A DNA stretch of 56,583 nucleotides from a virus. Each line of letters starts with the position of its first letter. Within the stretch, counting starts at the first letter, position 1. The notes beneath the pieces are model-generated. The model was not told the DNA's origin, searched no databases, and saw only the letters and a list, made by a program, of their open reading frames with translations. The position numbers and the translations under genes are program-made. The DNA is taken from positions 1 through 56,583 of IMG/VR virus record IMGVR_UViG_3300036790_000306; one strand, written 5' to 3'. Shown in pieces: positions 32,670-41,082 of this stretch.

Positions 32670-32698
32670 ATTCTAGCCTGCTGGGTGGTTCTCGGCAA
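32670..32698 (-). promoter_or_regulatory. Promoter for exported moron, leaderless
   Basis: Minus-strand TTGCCG (32693-32698), 17-bp spacer, TAGAAT (32670-32675), then 8 nt to the ATG. Transcription should begin at or within a base or two of the start codon. Confidence 0.65.
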
Positions 32699-32770
32699 TA
32701 GCCAAATCTTTGCACCACTTATGCAGCACTTAGTAACCGCAGATCTCGCGCGCAGATCGCAATAAAAGCC

Positions 32771-33838
32771 ATGGGCTACCAGACAGTAGAAACCTTCGAC
32801 CACTACAACACCGCATTCCTTGGATCGATGTTTGATTCCGTGAACGGCTCGCCGCTCGTCTCGTCGAGCTACGCGCGCTTCCCGGCCATTGGCGGATTTC
32901 CGAATCAAGGCGTCTTCGTGCCCAGCGGATCCGCGCTGCGCAGGAATCTGAAATCCAACGCCGCAACCCTGATTGCCTTCATGACCTTCGGAGTCCCTAG
33001 CCTTCCAGGTTCTCCCCAGGTCATCCTTCCCTTCTGGGATGCTGGCACGATGCAGTGTTTCCTTGGTCTCACCGCGACCGGCGCTTTACAGTTTTTTACG
33101 CAGGTCCCAACCTTTGCGCCAATCGCGATCGGTCCGTCGAGCTCCTTCGGACTCATCACGGCATCCAGCAAAGCTGTTCATGGAATCGAAGTGCAAGTCA
33201 CCTTTTCAGCGAGCGGCGGATCGGTCGAATGCTATCTCAATGGAGCTCTCGTGATCACGCTCACCGGCGGCTTGAACACGATCAAGAGCGCGAATTCCTT
33301 CGCCAACCAGATCGGCATCAATGCGCCGCCGGGAGCGGGTTATAACAACGGCCTCAGTATCTATTGCGATTACCTGCGGGTCTGGGATACGACCGGCAGC
33401 TACCAGAATGCGCTGGTCGGCTTCGACGTCCGGAAGCTCACGAAGCTGGCGGCCGGCGCCGGCGACCTCACCCAATGGACGCCAAACGGAGCTACCTTCA
33501 ACTGGCAATGCACGAATGAAGCCTCGCCCGATGGCGACACGACTTACGTCTCTTCGACGAGCACGAATTACGACTCCTACGCGATGGGAACATCGGGGTT
33601 CAGCGGAGTTCCGTCGATGACCGTCGTAAAAAGCATCGCCCGCAAGGATGACGGAGCGACGAGGACCTTGCAGATCGGCGTCCGGTCGAGTTCGACGAAC
33701 GGGCTCGGCTCGGCGTTCACGATGAGTTCCGCTTTTGCCGTCCTCGACACCTGCATCTCGGTCGATCCGGCAACTGGCTCGCCGCCCACAGCGGCCGCTG
33801 CCGACGCTTTCCAGCACCTGAAGTTCGAAGCTTCCTAA
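32771..33838 (+). CDS. Tail protein with LamG-like domain
   Basis: A 355-residue protein right after the tape measure region. VETFDHYNTAFLGSMFDSV at the start and V-E-C-Y-L-N-G-A-L-V-I-T (about 160) followed by a CDYLRVWD strand suggest a concanavalin/LamG-type jelly roll, as in distal tail proteins of related siphoviruses. The C-terminal third is a second beta domain (LQIGVRSSSTNG). No enzymatic motif. Confidence 0.65.
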   Translation: MGYQTVETFDHYNTAFLGSMFDSVNGSPLVSSSYARFPAIGGFPNQGVFVPSGSALRRNLKSNAATLIAFMTFGVPSLPGSPQVILPFWDAGTMQCFLGLTATGALQFFTQVPTFAPIAIGPSSSFGLITASSKAVHGIEVQVTFSASGGSVECYLNGALVITLTGGLNTIKSANSFANQIGINAPPGAGYNNGLSIYCDYLRVWDTTGSYQNALVGFDVRKLTKLAAGAGDLTQWTPNGATFNWQCTNEASPDGDTTYVSSTSTNYDSYAMGTSGFSGVPSMTVVKSIARKDDGATRTLQIGVRSSSTNGLGSAFTMSSAFAVLDTCISVDPATGSPPTAAAADAFQHLKFEAS

Positions 33839-33839
33839 A

Positions 33840-34469
33840 ATGGCGATCCGCGACACACAAGATGTACTAATCACCGAGCAGCAGTGGACCTCGGGAACAC
33901 TGCGCGTCACGCAGGACGCCCTGTTCGTCGAGTTCCAGAGCACAAACGGGAATCTTAGGGTCACGCAGGACGCGCTGCTCATCGAGTTCAAGACTGCAAA
34001 CGCCAAGCTTCGCGTCACCCAGGACGCGATGATCTACGAATATCCCTTCATCAATGCGATGTTCGTTTACCAGGCGCCGGGCGCCAGCGTATTGACCGGT
34101 TTTACTCCCGTCTTTCCGCCGGTGAAGCGTCAACCGCTCGCCCTGTGGGGCCTCGAGGCGGTCCGTCACGATTCGTTAACGACCGATGGAATCAAGCGCT
34201 CAGTGTTGGAGCGGATCGACAACGTCACGACGCTGACCTTTCCTTACGTCGCGGAAAGCGATATGGCGGCCTGGAAAGCTTTCGAGGAGTATGCGGTCGG
34301 CGGAGGAACCTTCGCCTATCGGCCGAACGCGAACGACTGGGCCACCAACCCATGGGACAACACGGGATTTTCGACCTTCAAGCTGATCGACATGGACTGG
34401 AAGCCGAAGTTTGAAGCGCCGTTAGCGTTTTCGCTCGAGATGAAACTGAAGCTCGTAAAGGACATGTGA
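33840..34469 (+). CDS. Distal tail protein with 18-residue repeats
   Basis: A 209-residue protein starting 1 bp after the previous stop. Residues 3-74 hold four copies of an exact 18-residue period with core L-R-V-T-Q-D-A-L (starting at 3, 21, 39 and 57), probably a beta-solenoid or hairpin stack. Residues 75-209 are paralogous to the 34728 product (shared GIK-x-x-VLERID, A-W-K-x-F, FAYRPNA). Likely baseplate ring component with a repeat arm. Confidence 0.75.
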   Translation: MAIRDTQDVLITEQQWTSGTLRVTQDALFVEFQSTNGNLRVTQDALLIEFKTANAKLRVTQDAMIYEYPFINAMFVYQAPGASVLTGFTPVFPPVKRQPLALWGLEAVRHDSLTTDGIKRSVLERIDNVTTLTFPYVAESDMAAWKAFEEYAVGGGTFAYRPNANDWATNPWDNTGFSTFKLIDMDWKPKFEAPLAFSLEMKLKLVKDM

Positions 34470-34487
34470 GCCGATTCGCGCGCAGCT

Positions 34488-34673
34488 TCATGAAGTGCTC
34501 ATCTTTTTTTTCGATGCCGGGATGAACTCTTTTCCGCATTTCGGACACAGGAATCGGTTGCGGTCGAGCAAAAGCAGGCCGGGGGTGCCGGAACGCATCT
34601 TCTCGCCGCACTCCGTACAGACGATGAAAAGCGAGTTCTTAATAGCAGCTAGATTGACCCTGTCGCGCGGCAT
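34488..34673 (-). CDS. Zinc-ribbon protein (antisense moron)
   Basis: A 61-residue protein on the minus strand between two paralogous tail genes. VCTECGEKMRS and FLCPKCGKEFIPA give CX2C-X21-CX2C, a classic zinc ribbon, with a basic tail. It has its own extended -10 promoter. It may bind nucleic acid or a host polymerase; no specific family assigned. Confidence 0.7.
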   Translation of the reverse strand: MPRDRVNLAAIKNSLFIVCTECGEKMRSGTPGLLLLDRNRFLCPKCGKEFIPASKKKMSTS

Positions 34674-34682
34674 CAGGCAGCC

Positions 34683-34713
34683 ATTCTCGCAGGAATCCTG
34701 TGTGATCCGTCAA
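34683..34713 (-). promoter_or_regulatory. Extended -10 promoter for zinc-ribbon gene
   Basis: Minus-strand TTGACG (34708-34713), 19-bp spacer, TGC-GAGAAT extended -10 (34683-34691), then 9 nt to the ATG. Leaderless-type arrangement. Confidence 0.5.
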
Positions 34714-34727
34714 GCCGTCCACCTTCA

Positions 34728-35153
34728 ATGACTGTTCCCTACATTCAGTGCATGTTCATCTATCCGGCCGGGAGCCCGGTGGCGAACGTGCAGTTCACGC
34801 CCACGCTTCCGCCGACCGGCAAACAGCCGCTCGACGGCCTAGCCGCGACGCGCCACGACTCGATCACCAGCTCCGGGATTAAGCAGGCGGTGCTCGAGCG
34901 CATCGATGACATGATGACGCTGACTTTTACAATGGTCCCGCAAAGCGACCTGCCGGCGTGGAAGACGTTCATGCTGTACGCGCTCGCCGGCGGCATATTC
35001 GCGTACCGGCCGAATGCAACCGACAACACGAACTGGAATGACTACACGATTGAGTCGCAGGACTGGACGCCGAAGTTTATCGCGCCAGGTTATTTCAGTT
35101 TCGAGTTTCAGTGCCGGATGCTCGTAGGATCTCCGCAGGTGTCAGGAAGCTGA
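34728..35153 (+). CDS. Distal tail/baseplate protein, paralogue
   Basis: A 141-residue protein paralogous to residues 75-209 of the preceding tail protein: ATRHDSITSSGIKQAVLERIDD, P-A-W-K-T-F, G-G-I-F-A-Y-R-P-N-A, D-W-T-P-K-F. It lacks the 18-residue repeats. The pair suggests a hetero-oligomeric ring or a recent duplication split by an antisense gene. Confidence 0.75.
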   Translation: MTVPYIQCMFIYPAGSPVANVQFTPTLPPTGKQPLDGLAATRHDSITSSGIKQAVLERIDDMMTLTFTMVPQSDLPAWKTFMLYALAGGIFAYRPNATDNTNWNDYTIESQDWTPKFIAPGYFSFEFQCRMLVGSPQVSGS

Positions 35154-35332
35154 TGGATCCGAAGTTAGCGCATTTTCGTCAACGAAGACGCATGGCCCGC
35201 GAAGCACGTCGCGCTCGAAAATTGGGACAGAACGTTTTTGAATACAGGATGCGGCAACTATCGAGGCGGCTTGGAGAAGGCCAAGAGCTTCGACTCGGGA
35301 GAGACGGTTACCAGCTTCCCTCCTCTATTTGA
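35153..35332 (+). CDS. Small basic protein, uncertain
   Basis: A 59-residue frame from ATG 35153 (overlapping the previous TGA by 1 bp). Very Arg-rich helix (RRRMAREARRARKLG). Its last 75 bp are antisense to the 3' end of the 35258-35554 gene, so either the genes truly overlap tail to tail or this one is spurious. Kept at low confidence because of the tight junction. Confidence 0.4.
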   Translation: MDPKLAHFRQRRRMAREARRARKLGQNVFEYRMRQLSRRLGEGQELRLGRDGYQLPSSI

Positions 35333-35554
35333 GCAGTTATGGTCCGCACAGCCGTCGCACATGTAATAGCCGCGATGATCGCGCTCGTGATAAACGATCG
35401 TGGTTGCTGGACTCCCACAGGCGATGTATCGGGAGCGGCTAAATATTGAAGCTTCTTGGCACATGGAGCCCGCGGGAATCTCGATAAGTGGGATCTCGCC
35501 GGCAGTGGGGATTGTCATCTTCGGTCGAAAATCAGCCACTAATTTGTCGGCCAT
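35258..35554 (-). CDS. Zinc-finger-like protein (antisense moron)
   Basis: A 98-residue protein on the minus strand. Cys and His residues are spaced as C-x-x-E, YIACGSPATTIVYHERD and YYMCDGCADHNCSNRGG, the pattern of small phage proteins with C-x(n)-CxxC-xxH sites. Start 35554 is preferred to 35566 because of the promoter 10 nt upstream. A long continuation of the frame to 36616 is an antisense shadow of the hub gene. Confidence 0.7.
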   Translation of the reverse strand: MADKLVADFRPKMTIPTAGEIPLIEIPAGSMCQEASIFSRSRYIACGSPATTIVYHERDHRGYYMCDGCADHNCSNRGGKLVTVSPESKLLAFSKPPR

Positions 35555-35564
35555 AGTGCCCAAC

Positions 35565-35592
35565 ATCCTAGCATGATCGCCGCCACCGTCAA
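35565..35592 (-). promoter_or_regulatory. Promoter inside hub gene start for antisense gene
   Basis: Minus-strand TTGACG (35587-35592), 16-bp spacer, TAGGAT (35565-35570), then 10 nt to ATG 35554. It overlaps the first codons of the plus-strand gene at 35573. Confidence 0.6.
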
Positions 35593-36964
35593 TTTCCAGA
35601 CAGCGCTTGCCGCATACACGTCGGGCAAGATCATCGTGCAGGTCGCGATCGCCGGCTATTCGCGCGTCTTCACGAACTACGATGACGGCCTTTCGGGGCA
35701 CTATCGCTGGATCGTCTCGGTCGACGATCTCGATCTCACCGTGCAGGACCTCGACGGCGGAGCCGACCAGCGCACCGGCGGCGTCACTGTGCAGGATGTG
35801 GGCGGAGCGATCACTGGAGATTTCCCCGGCTTCATTTTCGAAGGCAAGCAACTCACGATTCAGATCGGCTTCCCCGGGCTCGCGCAGGGAGACTTCTGCA
35901 CAGTCTTCACGGGTTTCATAGATACGGTCAGCTCCGCCAACGCCAACTCGGAATACTACATTCAGTTTTCCGACGCACAGGTGCAGCTCGCGGCCGTCGT
36001 CTTTCAAACCGGCGACGATGGCAGTCCCACATCTTCGACGAACGTGCGCACCGTGAGTGGGCATCCGCTCGACATGTTGCTCGAGATCTGCCGGGAACTG
36101 AATGTGCCGGCCGACACGACGACGATCGAAGCCTACCGCGATGGTCCTTTCGCGGGCACGATCTTCACGTTCTTTCTGACGCAGGCGCCGGCGGCCGCAG
36201 ACTTCATCAAAGCGCAGCTCATGAAACCCCTGGGCGGCTACATGTGGATCAACGCCGCGGGCTTGCTCACGGTGCGGTTCTTCTATCCGCTCGCCGGTCC
36301 GGTCGCGATCGGTTCCTTCGGCCCATCGAATTGGGAGGGCATCCCTGAAGCCGGGCAGACCGACATGGTCAACACCGTGCAGATCCAGTTCGATCTCGAC
36401 GATGCGACAGCGAACAGTAATTCTAGCGGCAACTATCTCTCGTCGGTCACGGAAGAGTACAACCCCAGCTATCTGCTCTACGGCAATCTTTCGAGCGAGA
36501 TGACGATAAATGCCGACGGCCTGCGCTCGGCCTTTCAGGGTTTCTTCATCGCGGGCCTGACGGCGATTCTGATCTTCATGCGCTACGGCTTCAAGAATCT
36601 CACTTTCGACAGCCAAAGCTCCGGAGGAACAAACCCCGATTCAATCTGGAACACACTGCTCTATGAGCCTGGCGATATCGTTTCCGTGACCCATCCGCAA
36701 GTGCCCGATCGCAAAGCGGGCGTGATCGGCATCACGAACAAGCTTTTCGAGATCCTCAACAAGACGATCAAATTCACGGAAGGCAAACTCGCCTACACCA
36801 TGATCGATGCGAGTTACCTGAATAATTTTGGCCTCTATAAGATCACTCCGCCGGGCGAGCCTCTTTACGTCGCCGACTCCAGCGCTAATAAGGCTCAGTA
36901 CATGTACTTCTGCGGATCCAACGGCGAGTATTCGAACGGAGACGCGGGGCACACTCTTGGCTAA
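35573..36964 (+). CDS. Baseplate hub/tail-associated protein
   Basis: A 463-residue protein. Beta-rich throughout, with early domain (V-S-V-D-D-L-D-L-T-V-Q-D-L) and the C-terminal NNFGLYKITPPGEPLY followed by Y-M-Y-F-C-G-S-N-G-E-Y, a pattern seen at the ends of siphovirus tail hub proteins. No lysozyme or peptidase motif. It lies between distal tail ring genes and the fibre genes, the usual place of a central hub. Confidence 0.65.
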   Translation: MIAATVNFQTALAAYTSGKIIVQVAIAGYSRVFTNYDDGLSGHYRWIVSVDDLDLTVQDLDGGADQRTGGVTVQDVGGAITGDFPGFIFEGKQLTIQIGFPGLAQGDFCTVFTGFIDTVSSANANSEYYIQFSDAQVQLAAVVFQTGDDGSPTSSTNVRTVSGHPLDMLLEICRELNVPADTTTIEAYRDGPFAGTIFTFFLTQAPAAADFIKAQLMKPLGGYMWINAAGLLTVRFFYPLAGPVAIGSFGPSNWEGIPEAGQTDMVNTVQIQFDLDDATANSNSSGNYLSSVTEEYNPSYLLYGNLSSEMTINADGLRSAFQGFFIAGLTAILIFMRYGFKNLTFDSQSSGGTNPDSIWNTLLYEPGDIVSVTHPQVPDRKAGVIGITNKLFEILNKTIKFTEGKLAYTMIDASYLNNFGLYKITPPGEPLYVADSSANKAQYMYFCGSNGEYSNGDAGHTLG

Positions 36965-36971
36965 CAGTCCT

Positions 36972-37133
36972 ATGGCACGCGTGATCCTCATCTCGGTAGA
37001 GGTGGAAGTTGCGGCAGAGGTTGAAAATCTGGTGACTCTTCGGACCGAGTATCTGCTGCGCATCGCCGTGCGAACCGAAGACCGAATAATTCTGCGCGAG
37101 AGCTTCGCGATCGTTTCCGAGCAAGACTACTAA
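36972..37133 (+). CDS. Small tail-module protein
   Basis: A 53-residue protein from ATG 36972, its stop overlapping the next ATG (TAATG). Regular beta-strand sequence (VILISVEVEVAAEVENLV, YLLRIAVRTEDRIILRESF). Probably a small beta-hairpin protein bridging hub and the next baseplate protein. No family recognised. Confidence 0.65.
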   Translation: MARVILISVEVEVAAEVENLVTLRTEYLLRIAVRTEDRIILRESFAIVSEQDY

Positions 37134-39412
37134 TGTCTCAACCACCCTTCATTCAGAAAATTGACGGCTCGAATGCGAACGCCAACTCCCTGACCCTAAC
37201 TCCGTCCGCAACGACCGGCACCGCCCCCGGAGAATTGCTTCTCGTCGGCGTTATTCTGAACACGAACGGATCGCAGTCTCCCCAGCAAGTTGCCGGCATC
37301 ATCGACAGCCAGGGCACGCCAAGCGTTGGCTCTCCGGCCGTGTCCACAGGCGTTCCCGTCAATAACTGGGTCTTCCTCGGCAGCGCGAATAACAATGGCA
37401 TGCGCATGGAATGGTGGGCTTGCAAAGGCCCGCAGCCGATCACCTTCCTCACCATCAATCTCACGGGTCTTCAGTCGATCATCGCCTTCATGCTCGAATA
37501 TTCCGGCGCCGGCGGCGTGAACTTCCCGAGCTTCCAGGCTCTTCAAACAAACCAGAACACGATCGCCACGCAGTTCATCGTCGAGACCGCCGCCGTCAAT
37601 CCCAACTCGGGCTCGGAGCTGATGATTGGACTGTTTTCCGCGCTTGGGGATACGTTCAACGCGAGCCCGCCAACGCCGGCGAGTTCTCCGCAGACAGTCC
37701 GGTCGACCAATTCCCTTTCGATCCCGCCGGCGCTCTCTTACCAGGTGATCGAGCAAGGAACTCCAGCGAGCGTCGGCTCTTTCACTGGAGGCGGCGAAAC
37801 GGTCGCGCTGGCCGTTGGCGCGCTGAATATCACGGCGGAGAGCGCGACGCAGCTCGCCACGCCTACCAACGTCTCCGAGAGCACGATTCAGTGTTTCTAC
37901 CTGATGATCTCGGGTGGCCTGATCCTGAACACGCCGCCGGGATTTTCAGATCAACCGGACGCATCGCTCGCCGACGGCAAGTACGCGCTCGGAGGGCAGC
38001 TGGCAAAGATCTCCTCGAATGCCGCGCTCGGTATGTGCCGCATGGAGGTATTCTCGGGACTTTTCCAAAACGGACAGAACGCCTCCGGGCCGTGGATCTC
38101 GCCCGTCGACGGCTACACCTACCAGGCGAACGAACTGCTTTACATCTGGGGAATCTGGTCGACCGCGAATCCCTCGAGCGGCTGGGTGTCGGGAATGGCG
38201 CTCTGGTACTGCAACTGGAATGTCGACCAGGAAACCGGCGACGTGACCTGCGAGGAGTGGTACGGATCGGACGCGCAGAAGTGGACCTCGAACGATGGCA
38301 CGCTCCAGGTCTTCGTCATCGCGCAGCGCCAGAAGAACACTCTCACGGTTTCAGAAACTCCGGTCTGGGCGCAGCAGCAGGCGTCGGGCTTCGTTACCGA
38401 TCTTGCCTATTCCACCGACCTCTTGACCGCGATGAACCGCAACTCGAAGTTCGCGGTGATCGGCCAGGAGTGCATCTTCATGGGCGCATTCCACAACGGC
38501 CAGACCGTCCCGCGGCCGGTGAGTCCCGCCGATGACTATGAATATGCCTATTCGGAGGCGAAATTCACTTTCTCCTGGATGTTTACCACGGAGACGGATA
38601 ACGGCGAACAAGAAGTCACGCCGCTGACGTGGGATACCCCGGGATACAACCTGGCAACGCTTGGCGCCTCAATCAATGCCTCGAGTGGGGTCGTGAGTTG
38701 CGGGGTTGGCTTAGGTGGTTACGCGGGACAGGGCAACACGGGACTCCTCACCGGCTACGGCATGATCGCCGTTTTCGCCTTCTGCCAGCGCTCGCGCACG
38801 GGCGCCCCTTCGCCGGCGGCAAACTCGTTCGCGGAAATCAATAACGACATTTTCTATCCGGGAGCCACTCTCCCGGCCGGCATCGGTGCGCAGATCGTCA
38901 ACAACATCAATGAGGCGGCTTGCAGCCCTGAATTTTTTGGCCCGACTCTCTATGAGTTTGGAGCAACCATCCCGACTCCGGTCTCTCCGATCGACGGCTA
39001 TGTGTATCAGCGCTCGGAGCTGGCCTACATCTGGGAGTGGGGAGAAATGGTCGCCTATCCCTCCTGGCCGCCTCCAACCTCAGCCAATCAGCGCACAGCC
39101 CTATTCTCCGCGCAGGTCAATCAGGAAACGGGAGTCGTCGAAAACACGATTAGCGTGGTGGGCTCGAACACGCTGTACACCTCGGTCGTCTGGAGGCTTG
39201 CGCCTGGCGGCCCATACATTCCCTACACGGCGCCAGGAAGCGGCGGAGGCGGCGGATCGGGCACCGTCGCCGCGATCAGCGTGATCGTGGTCGGCATGCG
39301 CAGCGCGCAGCAATCCGAAGTCTCAGGGACGGGATCGACTTCCCCCAGCGGTTCGGCTTCGGAGATCTCCGACCAGACACCCTCGGGTCAATTTTTGGTG
39401 AACGGAATTTAG
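37133..39412 (+). CDS. Large baseplate/fibre protein with three repeats
   Basis: A 759-residue protein. The first 240 residues are a jelly-roll-like beta domain. Three repeats follow with the motif NGQ/ATIP...SPxDxYxYxxxEL (about 313-345, 453-490 and 610-642), each preceding a Trp-rich strand set (YIWGIWST, FSWMFTT, YIWEWGE). The C terminus has a Gly/Ser linker, a V-I-V-V-G-M-R strand and a Ser-rich end. Likely contacts host or trimerises fibres. Confidence 0.7.
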   Translation: MSQPPFIQKIDGSNANANSLTLTPSATTGTAPGELLLVGVILNTNGSQSPQQVAGIIDSQGTPSVGSPAVSTGVPVNNWVFLGSANNNGMRMEWWACKGPQPITFLTINLTGLQSIIAFMLEYSGAGGVNFPSFQALQTNQNTIATQFIVETAAVNPNSGSELMIGLFSALGDTFNASPPTPASSPQTVRSTNSLSIPPALSYQVIEQGTPASVGSFTGGGETVALAVGALNITAESATQLATPTNVSESTIQCFYLMISGGLILNTPPGFSDQPDASLADGKYALGGQLAKISSNAALGMCRMEVFSGLFQNGQNASGPWISPVDGYTYQANELLYIWGIWSTANPSSGWVSGMALWYCNWNVDQETGDVTCEEWYGSDAQKWTSNDGTLQVFVIAQRQKNTLTVSETPVWAQQQASGFVTDLAYSTDLLTAMNRNSKFAVIGQECIFMGAFHNGQTVPRPVSPADDYEYAYSEAKFTFSWMFTTETDNGEQEVTPLTWDTPGYNLATLGASINASSGVVSCGVGLGGYAGQGNTGLLTGYGMIAVFAFCQRSRTGAPSPAANSFAEINNDIFYPGATLPAGIGAQIVNNINEAACSPEFFGPTLYEFGATIPTPVSPIDGYVYQRSELAYIWEWGEMVAYPSWPPPTSANQRTALFSAQVNQETGVVENTISVVGSNTLYTSVVWRLAPGGPYIPYTAPGSGGGGGSGTVAAISVIVVGMRSAQQSEVSGTGSTSPSGSASEISDQTPSGQFLVNGI

Positions 39413-40288
39413 ATGGGCGGCTATAGCTCACTTACGGAACAACCGACAAACTTCACTGCGACGACACCGGCTGCTCCGGGCGGCGCGGTTAACGTGGTCC
39501 CGCAGGCGGATGCTCCTACGCCGCCTCCGACGAGCGTGGTGCGTAATTTCTCCGCTTACGTGCCGCCGATGACAAGCTCGAATCCGGGCGCGGTCCCGAC
39601 CCCGCCGAACGATCCAACCAAGTTTCTTGATGGAACTGGCCATTGGACGAAGCCGAGCGGCGGAGGCGGTTCGGGTAATCAAAATATTTCTTACTACCTA
39701 TCGCCCACGTCGATCATTCCGCCGGAGATCAGCTCTCCCGCGGGCCTCAATTGGGCATACCGGGTCAATGCCACTTACGCATTCAATGACAACGGGGCTC
39801 TGGTCATCACGACGTTCAGCTCCGGAGGAACGCCGGAGATCCTCGGCGAACTCACTCCAGTTGGGAATTACGACGCTATCGGATGCTTTGGCGCGAATCC
39901 ATCGCTCATCAGCGGCCAGACGACTATTTTCGGAATTGCGCTCTGGGATTCGGGCAGCGGCAAGGTGGTCTCGTTTGAGCTGAACATGTCGCAGGGCACG
40001 GTGCCGCAGCTCGTGCTCGCGCACCTGTCGAGCTTCACGACCTTCGTCACCAGCCCCTATGCCATCAACAACTACCTCGGTCTCGGGCAGCCGATCTGGC
40101 TGCGCATCAATTGCAGTTCCGGAAAGTACACCTTCTACGTAAGCGTCGACGGCCAGTCCTGGGACCAGGCGTACCAGGAAAGCACGACGGCTTACATGCC
40201 GGCGGCCGCCGATCACGTCGGAATCGAGTACTACAACAAGGCGTCGACGCCAGCGAATGTCGTGATCCCGCACCTCTTCGTGGGATAG
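39413..40288 (+). CDS. Tail fibre, possible receptor-binding protein
   Basis: A 291-residue protein starting at the base after the previous stop. The N-terminal 90 residues are Pro/Thr-rich and end with FLDGTGHWTKPSGGGGSG, a common attachment linker in tail fibres ('FLxGxGxW'). Residues 100-291 form a lectin-like beta jelly roll (W-L-R-I-N-C-S-S-G-K-Y-T-F-Y-V-S-V-D-G; DHVGIEYY). Last structural gene before lysis, typical of receptor-binding proteins. Confidence 0.7.
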   Translation: MGGYSSLTEQPTNFTATTPAAPGGAVNVVPQADAPTPPPTSVVRNFSAYVPPMTSSNPGAVPTPPNDPTKFLDGTGHWTKPSGGGGSGNQNISYYLSPTSIIPPEISSPAGLNWAYRVNATYAFNDNGALVITTFSSGGTPEILGELTPVGNYDAIGCFGANPSLISGQTTIFGIALWDSGSGKVVSFELNMSQGTVPQLVLAHLSSFTTFVTSPYAINNYLGLGQPIWLRINCSSGKYTFYVSVDGQSWDQAYQESTTAYMPAAADHVGIEYYNKASTPANVVIPHLFVG

Positions 40289-40327
40289 CCGGCTCGAAAA
40301 CTTTCTTAAGCAACTACGGGGACACAC

Positions 40328-40789
40328 ATGATGCAGCCTGACCTATCGACGCCTTCCGCACGTCTCGCCCTCGTCACTCCGCACGCCATGAAATACGGGC
40401 TCGACCCAAAGATCGTCGCGGCGGTGTGCGAACAAGAGAGTAGCTGGAATCCATTCGCTATCCGTTTTGAGCCCGCTTTTGAGGCGCGCTACATCAAGCC
40501 CGCGATTCCGTCCGCGCCCACCACACGCGAGATGACTGAGGCTATGAGCTTCGGCCTGATGCAGATCATGGGCGAGGTTGCGATCGAGTTCGGATGGCGC
40601 GGGAATTTCCTGAGCGAACTCTGCGATCCGGACACAGGCGTCGAATTCGGCTGCAAGAAATTGCAGAAATGTTTTTTCATTCACGGCGGCGATGAAGACT
40701 GCTCGCTGCTCGCCTACAACGGCGGCAGAAATCCGAATTACGGACAGCAGGTTTTAGCAAGAGTCAAAAACTACGAGGTGACCACATGA
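40328..40789 (+). CDS. Endolysin, lytic transglycosylase (SLT-type)
   Basis: A 153-residue peptidoglycan-cleaving enzyme. CEQESSWNPFAIRFEP places the catalytic Glu37; AMSFGLMQIMGEVA is the GLMQ motif and SLLAYNGG the substrate-binding loop, as in GH23/SLT lysozymes. No signal peptide, so it needs a holin. Coupled to the next gene by an ATGA overlap. Confidence 0.9.
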   Translation: MMQPDLSTPSARLALVTPHAMKYGLDPKIVAAVCEQESSWNPFAIRFEPAFEARYIKPAIPSAPTTREMTEAMSFGLMQIMGEVAIEFGWRGNFLSELCDPDTGVEFGCKKLQKCFFIHGGDEDCSLLAYNGGRNPNYGQQVLARVKNYEVTT

Positions 40790-41082
40790 ACAAGCTGAGT
40801 GAGCTGAAAGCCGTTATCACATCGACCTGGCATTCCCTTTCCCCGGCGTGGCAGGCAACGGTTGTCGTCGCCGTAAGCGCGGCGGGGACATTCCTCGGAG
40901 ATCAGGCGGGCAGATATCTCCTCGATCCCTCAAGCGCGTGCTGGACGTGGCCCTGCTTGCGGCATTTGCTTGTTGCGGCGGTCGGCGCTGGAGTTGTGGC
41001 CGGGAAAGCCTTCTACATGCGCCCGGGCCCCGGTCCGAAGGCCGCGGCGCCTGCGCTGCCCGTGGCGGATCCAGCGAAGTGA
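40786..41082 (+). CDS. Holin-like membrane protein
   Basis: A 98-residue protein. Two hydrophobic segments, about 22-38 (WQATVVVAVSAAGTFLG) and 59-78, with a short loop containing two cysteines and a Pro/Ala-rich basic tail. Position right after the endolysin and the two-helix form suggest a class II holin. Overlaps the next GTG by 4 bp. Confidence 0.7.
   Translation: MNKLSELKAVITSTWHSLSPAWQATVVVAVSAAGTFLGDQAGRYLLDPSSACWTWPCLRHLLVAAVGAGVVAGKAFYMRPGPGPKAAAPALPVADPAK

Noticed and set aside
35570-36616. Upstream part of the 452-residue minus-strand frame
   Set aside because: Only the last 98 residues, from ATG 35554, look like protein and have a promoter; the rest is antisense to the hub gene.
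37411-38535. 374-residue plus-strand frame within the baseplate gene
   Set aside because: Arg-rich +1 shadow of the 37133-39412 gene.
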